DNA of 64,000 nt, taken from contig JASANG010000295.1 of the NCBI GenBank assembly GCA_030248215.1, positions 310,001 to 374,000 on the forward strand, given 5' to 3'. Numbering within the stretch: position 1 is the stretch's first letter; each line of letters begins with the position of its first letter. The notes below the pieces were generated by a model, which saw nothing but the letters and a program-made list of their open reading frames with translations, was not told the origin of the DNA and ran no database searches. This DNA is from Enoplolaimus lenunculus. Lineage: Eukaryota; Nematoda; Enoplea; Enoplida; Thoracostomopsidae. Both the position numbers and the translations under genes were made by a program. Of the stretch, positions 61,076 through 64,000 are shown piece after piece.

Positions 61076-64000
61076 CTACAAAGTAACGAGACAGAACCAA
61101 TCAATAATAATAATAATAATATAATAAAAATAATAATAGTAATAATAATAATAATAAATAGTCAACATGGTTGCACATTTGCAACCCTAAATTAATATTC
61201 CGCACAAAACTTTTTAGAATGTTGTGTAATTTGCATATATATGCAGCATGCTGCAAAGCGGAACTAGATTATACCGGAATCGGAACAGCAAATTTATACC
61301 GAAATTCTAATCGCAATCGGAACTAGAAATTTTGTGACTGTACGGATAATTTGTAGTAACAAATATAATACTGAGTTAGGGTGTCTGTTAGCTGGCAACC
61401 CTGGAAAATATTAAGGAATAGTGGCGTCCAAAATCATCTCAACTCGGCAATTATGTCGCCATACAATGTTCTTATGAAATTCAATTAATTATGTTAACAA
61501 CGAGACACAGGTCAATTTAGTACGTTCTTGTAGTAAACTTCAATATACATTTATGGATTCCAAACTAAATTTTTCGAAATTTTTCGACATTTTAGAAATT
61601 ATTTTGATTTACATTCAAGCAAGACATCTGTTTCTTACAAAAATAAAATAACAGCAGTTTTGCTGTCCGCAATATGTTTCAGAAGAATTAATAGTTAACA
61701 AGATTTTTTACACCATTGTTCCTTAATATTTTCCCAGCTTACATCAAACGAATGTGCTCGTGTAGTTACTATCCTTTTAGTAGGAATATGAAACATATCC
61801 CTTGTTGCTCAAGTGCTGAGCGATTTTTCTCCAGTAATATTCTTCTGTATGTACGTATCTGTGTATCTATGTATGTATGTATGGGCGTTGTAGGACAAAT
61901 GGTGTGCTTTCGAAGCATTGATTTGGGGTGAAACAAACCGTTGCAGTGGAACCCACCGTTTCGGCAAAACCAACCGCAAGGGTGAAACCTACCGTTAGGG
62001 TGAAACCAATCGTTGGGGTTGAATTAACTGTTGGGGTGAACTCGACCCTAAGCTCTGTGTACCAGTACAGTTATAATCGCAAAATTACTTAACTAACTTA
62101 AAAAGTGCTGAACCAAAATGAAAAATTTCGTGCACTTTTTGTTAGGAGTTTTTTGACCGTAAATACTGAAGGTCACACTGGTTTGGTAAATGCATCGTTT
62201 GGTAAATCCTTCGGCACAGATATTCCCTACGTACCAGGATACCAGTGTATAAAATTTAAACCAAAGAGGGTCTTTATTACTTGAGCACCAACATGCAAAT
62301 TTAACTGGAAATACGCACTTGAGATGCGCGAATCATACGTATGAATGTAAATGGCTTTATTTTACTATATGATAAGCCTACAGCACGTATGTAGGAAAAC
62401 AACGTGGCTAAATCTGCTAAAAATACTAACAAAACTTAAGTTTTTTTAATATATCTGAAAATATACATTTCTTTTCAAATTTTTAGCCAAGTTATCCAAA
62501 GCACGGACTATATCCAATTTTAAATTACACTTCAACCATAAAAGGGCTCAATATTTCCGCGTCAAATTCCACTTTACCCTTTTCAGATCGCTGGCAGGTG
62601 TTGGTAGCATTTTTGAAAGAATCATATTTGTCACGTCGCCTTGCGTTACGCCCTCCGAGTTTGAACCGTGCAGTGACATGAGGTCGATTACGATACTTGA
62701 GCGATAACGAATAAAATAACTTTCCCGCTGATCCGCCAACACTGGCCAATGGCGACCGAGAAGACTTGATGCCGTGGCGTGAGGTACACGATTCTGATTG
62801 GCTACCACTAGACGTCCACGCTCCACAGTCTCGTTCACAACTGGTTGAATTTTGAACCTCGAATGTGGTTTGACAGTTTGCGGTCGCTGCGTCATTGCTA
62901 GTTGCTTTTAAGCCTCCGACACGTACCGGTGGCTTTATACCGTCGGTTGAGCTAGTACTGGTAAATTGATTCTTTATTTTAGCACGCCCATGGCCAACCA
63001 CCACCGGCTGAACAACAGTTGTGCTTCCAGCTGTCGTGCGTTCACCATCTCGTATAGTACCGGTTGTGATTCCGGTAAGACTGCATCCTCCCACGGGTAA
63101 AGGTGCCCCGGGACACGACAGACTCCTCTTACGGCACGCGTCTTCATCAGGATCAGACATTTCAGCTACAGACGACGATCTATCATCACTTTCAGCGTAT
63201 GCCAAATTAGCAACCTGTTCGCCAATGTCGCCTGTCGACAAAGTTACTTCTGGGCTGCATCTTTCGCGATTGTGTCCATCCAGCCCATGTTGACAGTCTA
63301 AATAGTCACACGACGCCTCCAGATCTCCAGTTAGTGAACATTCAAAGCTTGACAGCTCGAGTTTCAAGGCGCGATTACTGTTGTCGCATTGACGTTGCGA
63401 CGCCAGTGAACCAATCTGTGAATGAACGTGCCAATCTAAACATCTAGAAATGCTGGAATCATCGCGGTTCGCCCTACGTAACTCATGTGAGAACGAACGA
63501 CTTTCGCTAATATTGGCGACGGGCACGGCATGTTTCGATCGCTCAATTGAACCACTGTCGCGGCAAGGCAAACCTGGCTCGGCAACAACTCTACAACCAC
63601 TGCCATCAACAGATTTTCCATCGCAAGAAGACCCAAACGATTCTTGTCGACCTGTTGCAAACGCTACACCGAAATGAAATTTTTGGCCAGCACAGAACAT
63701 TCTTCCACTTGCTTCCGAGCCCAAATTTTGACCAGATCCACCGCTAGACGTCCGCTGCAAGCTTAAACTAGGCGATTTGGTGACAATGTGAGCTTCCGAA
63801 CGTAAACAAGCTTCTTTGCAACAGTCGTTCCTAATTTTATCAGGATCGAAAGCTTCAAAGCCAACCGTTTTATCAGTTGGTGGATCTCGAACGCTGTCGT
63901 TTGCCATCGCGGCGTGCAACTGTGGTGCATGACTCGCTGCTCCAATTGCGTCTAGTGTTGTGCACGACGCTACCGTAAGAGAACACTCTGTAGTTGGGTT
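60312..64000 (-). CDS. Unrecognised Ser/Thr-rich protein, C-terminal exons (partial, enters from right edge)
   Basis: Two large minus-strand open blocks: 64000-62578 (open to the edge, no start needed) and 61075-60312 (stop TGA). They join well: AAAAGG|GTAAAG donor in phase 1 at 62577 and TTTGTAG|GA acceptor at 61076, giving SEKGRPSSSVGY. At least 727 residues lie in the window. Composition is Ser, Thr, Gly and Cys rich with no transmembrane helix. Possible ordered segments are KLFYSLSLKYRNRPHVTARF followed by KLGGRNARRRDKYDSF, and SNFIIKYIRGGKQL near the end. I recognise no domain. If the donor is not used, the first block would end at its own TAA at 62525. A long disordered C-terminal tail of a larger signalling or scaffold protein is a guess. 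Confidence 0.6.
61103..61160. repeat. AAT/ATA microsatellite
   Basis: About 58 bp of AATAATA repeats, close to the acceptor in the intron of the right-edge gene (minus strand reads TTATTATT ahead of TTGTAG). Confidence 0.9.
61925..62047. repeat. Degenerate minisatellite, ~20 bp x 6
   Basis: Units of the type GGGGTGAAACCAACCGTTG recur six times with drift in the intron of the right-edge gene. Confidence 0.8.
62578..64000 (-). CDS. Ser/Thr-rich protein, penultimate exon
   Basis: An open frame of 474 codons from the window edge, starting NPTTECSLTVASC. No stop or obvious acceptor before the edge. The proposed donor GTAAAG begins at 62577. Confidence 0.6.

Overview
This window is eukaryotic and gene-poor, and it reads as a compact-animal genome. 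The HSP90 gene has twelve coding exons with GT-AG introns and a metazoan cytosolic C-terminus, MEEVD. Degenerate TTAGGC/GCCTAA runs (the nematode telomere unit) occur at several places, and the HSP90 protein is very like those of nematodes and arthropods. A nematode with a repeat-rich genome is my best inference, but it is not proven from this window.

Layout. (1) 9-1871, minus: the N-terminal part of a PDE8-type cAMP phosphodiesterase (REC-like domain running into PAS), continuing off the left edge. (2) 1.9-23 kb: intergenic DNA with foldback elements, a TA-flanked inverted-repeat MITE family, minisatellites and a decayed coding-like stretch at 8.6-10.9 kb. (3) 23.3-27.7 kb, minus: a single-pass membrane protein with a signal peptide and an Ig-like domain, in at least three exons. 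(4) 28.8-30.5 kb, minus: a four-pass LAPTM-like membrane protein with a long Thr-rich N-terminus. (5) 30.5-41.5 kb: intergenic DNA with a palindromic repeat tract, more MITE copies and tRNA-derived SINE-like copies. (6) 41.5-52.5 kb, plus: a complete cytosolic HSP90 gene of 729 codons. It has a candidate heat-shock promoter, a probable 5' UTR intron, and introns carrying transposon-derived repeats. (7) 52.5-60.3 kb: repeats, including a 342-bp tandem array and a hAT-type element with perfect 8-bp target duplications. (8) 60.3-64 kb, minus: the last two exons of an unrecognised Ser/Thr-rich protein entering from the right edge.

The genes do not form a pathway or operon. The main signals beyond the genes are: a 10-bp-register array of TTC units upstream of hsp90 (step-type heat shock element); a tandemly duplicated 3' splice site in hsp90 intron 4, whose upstream copy would insert a stop; a minisatellite in hsp90 intron 9 that grew out of the terminus of a hAT-type transposon; and several non-autonomous transposon families with no transposase in view. 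I found no CRISPR, rRNA or functional tRNA gene, and no convincing new molecular system.
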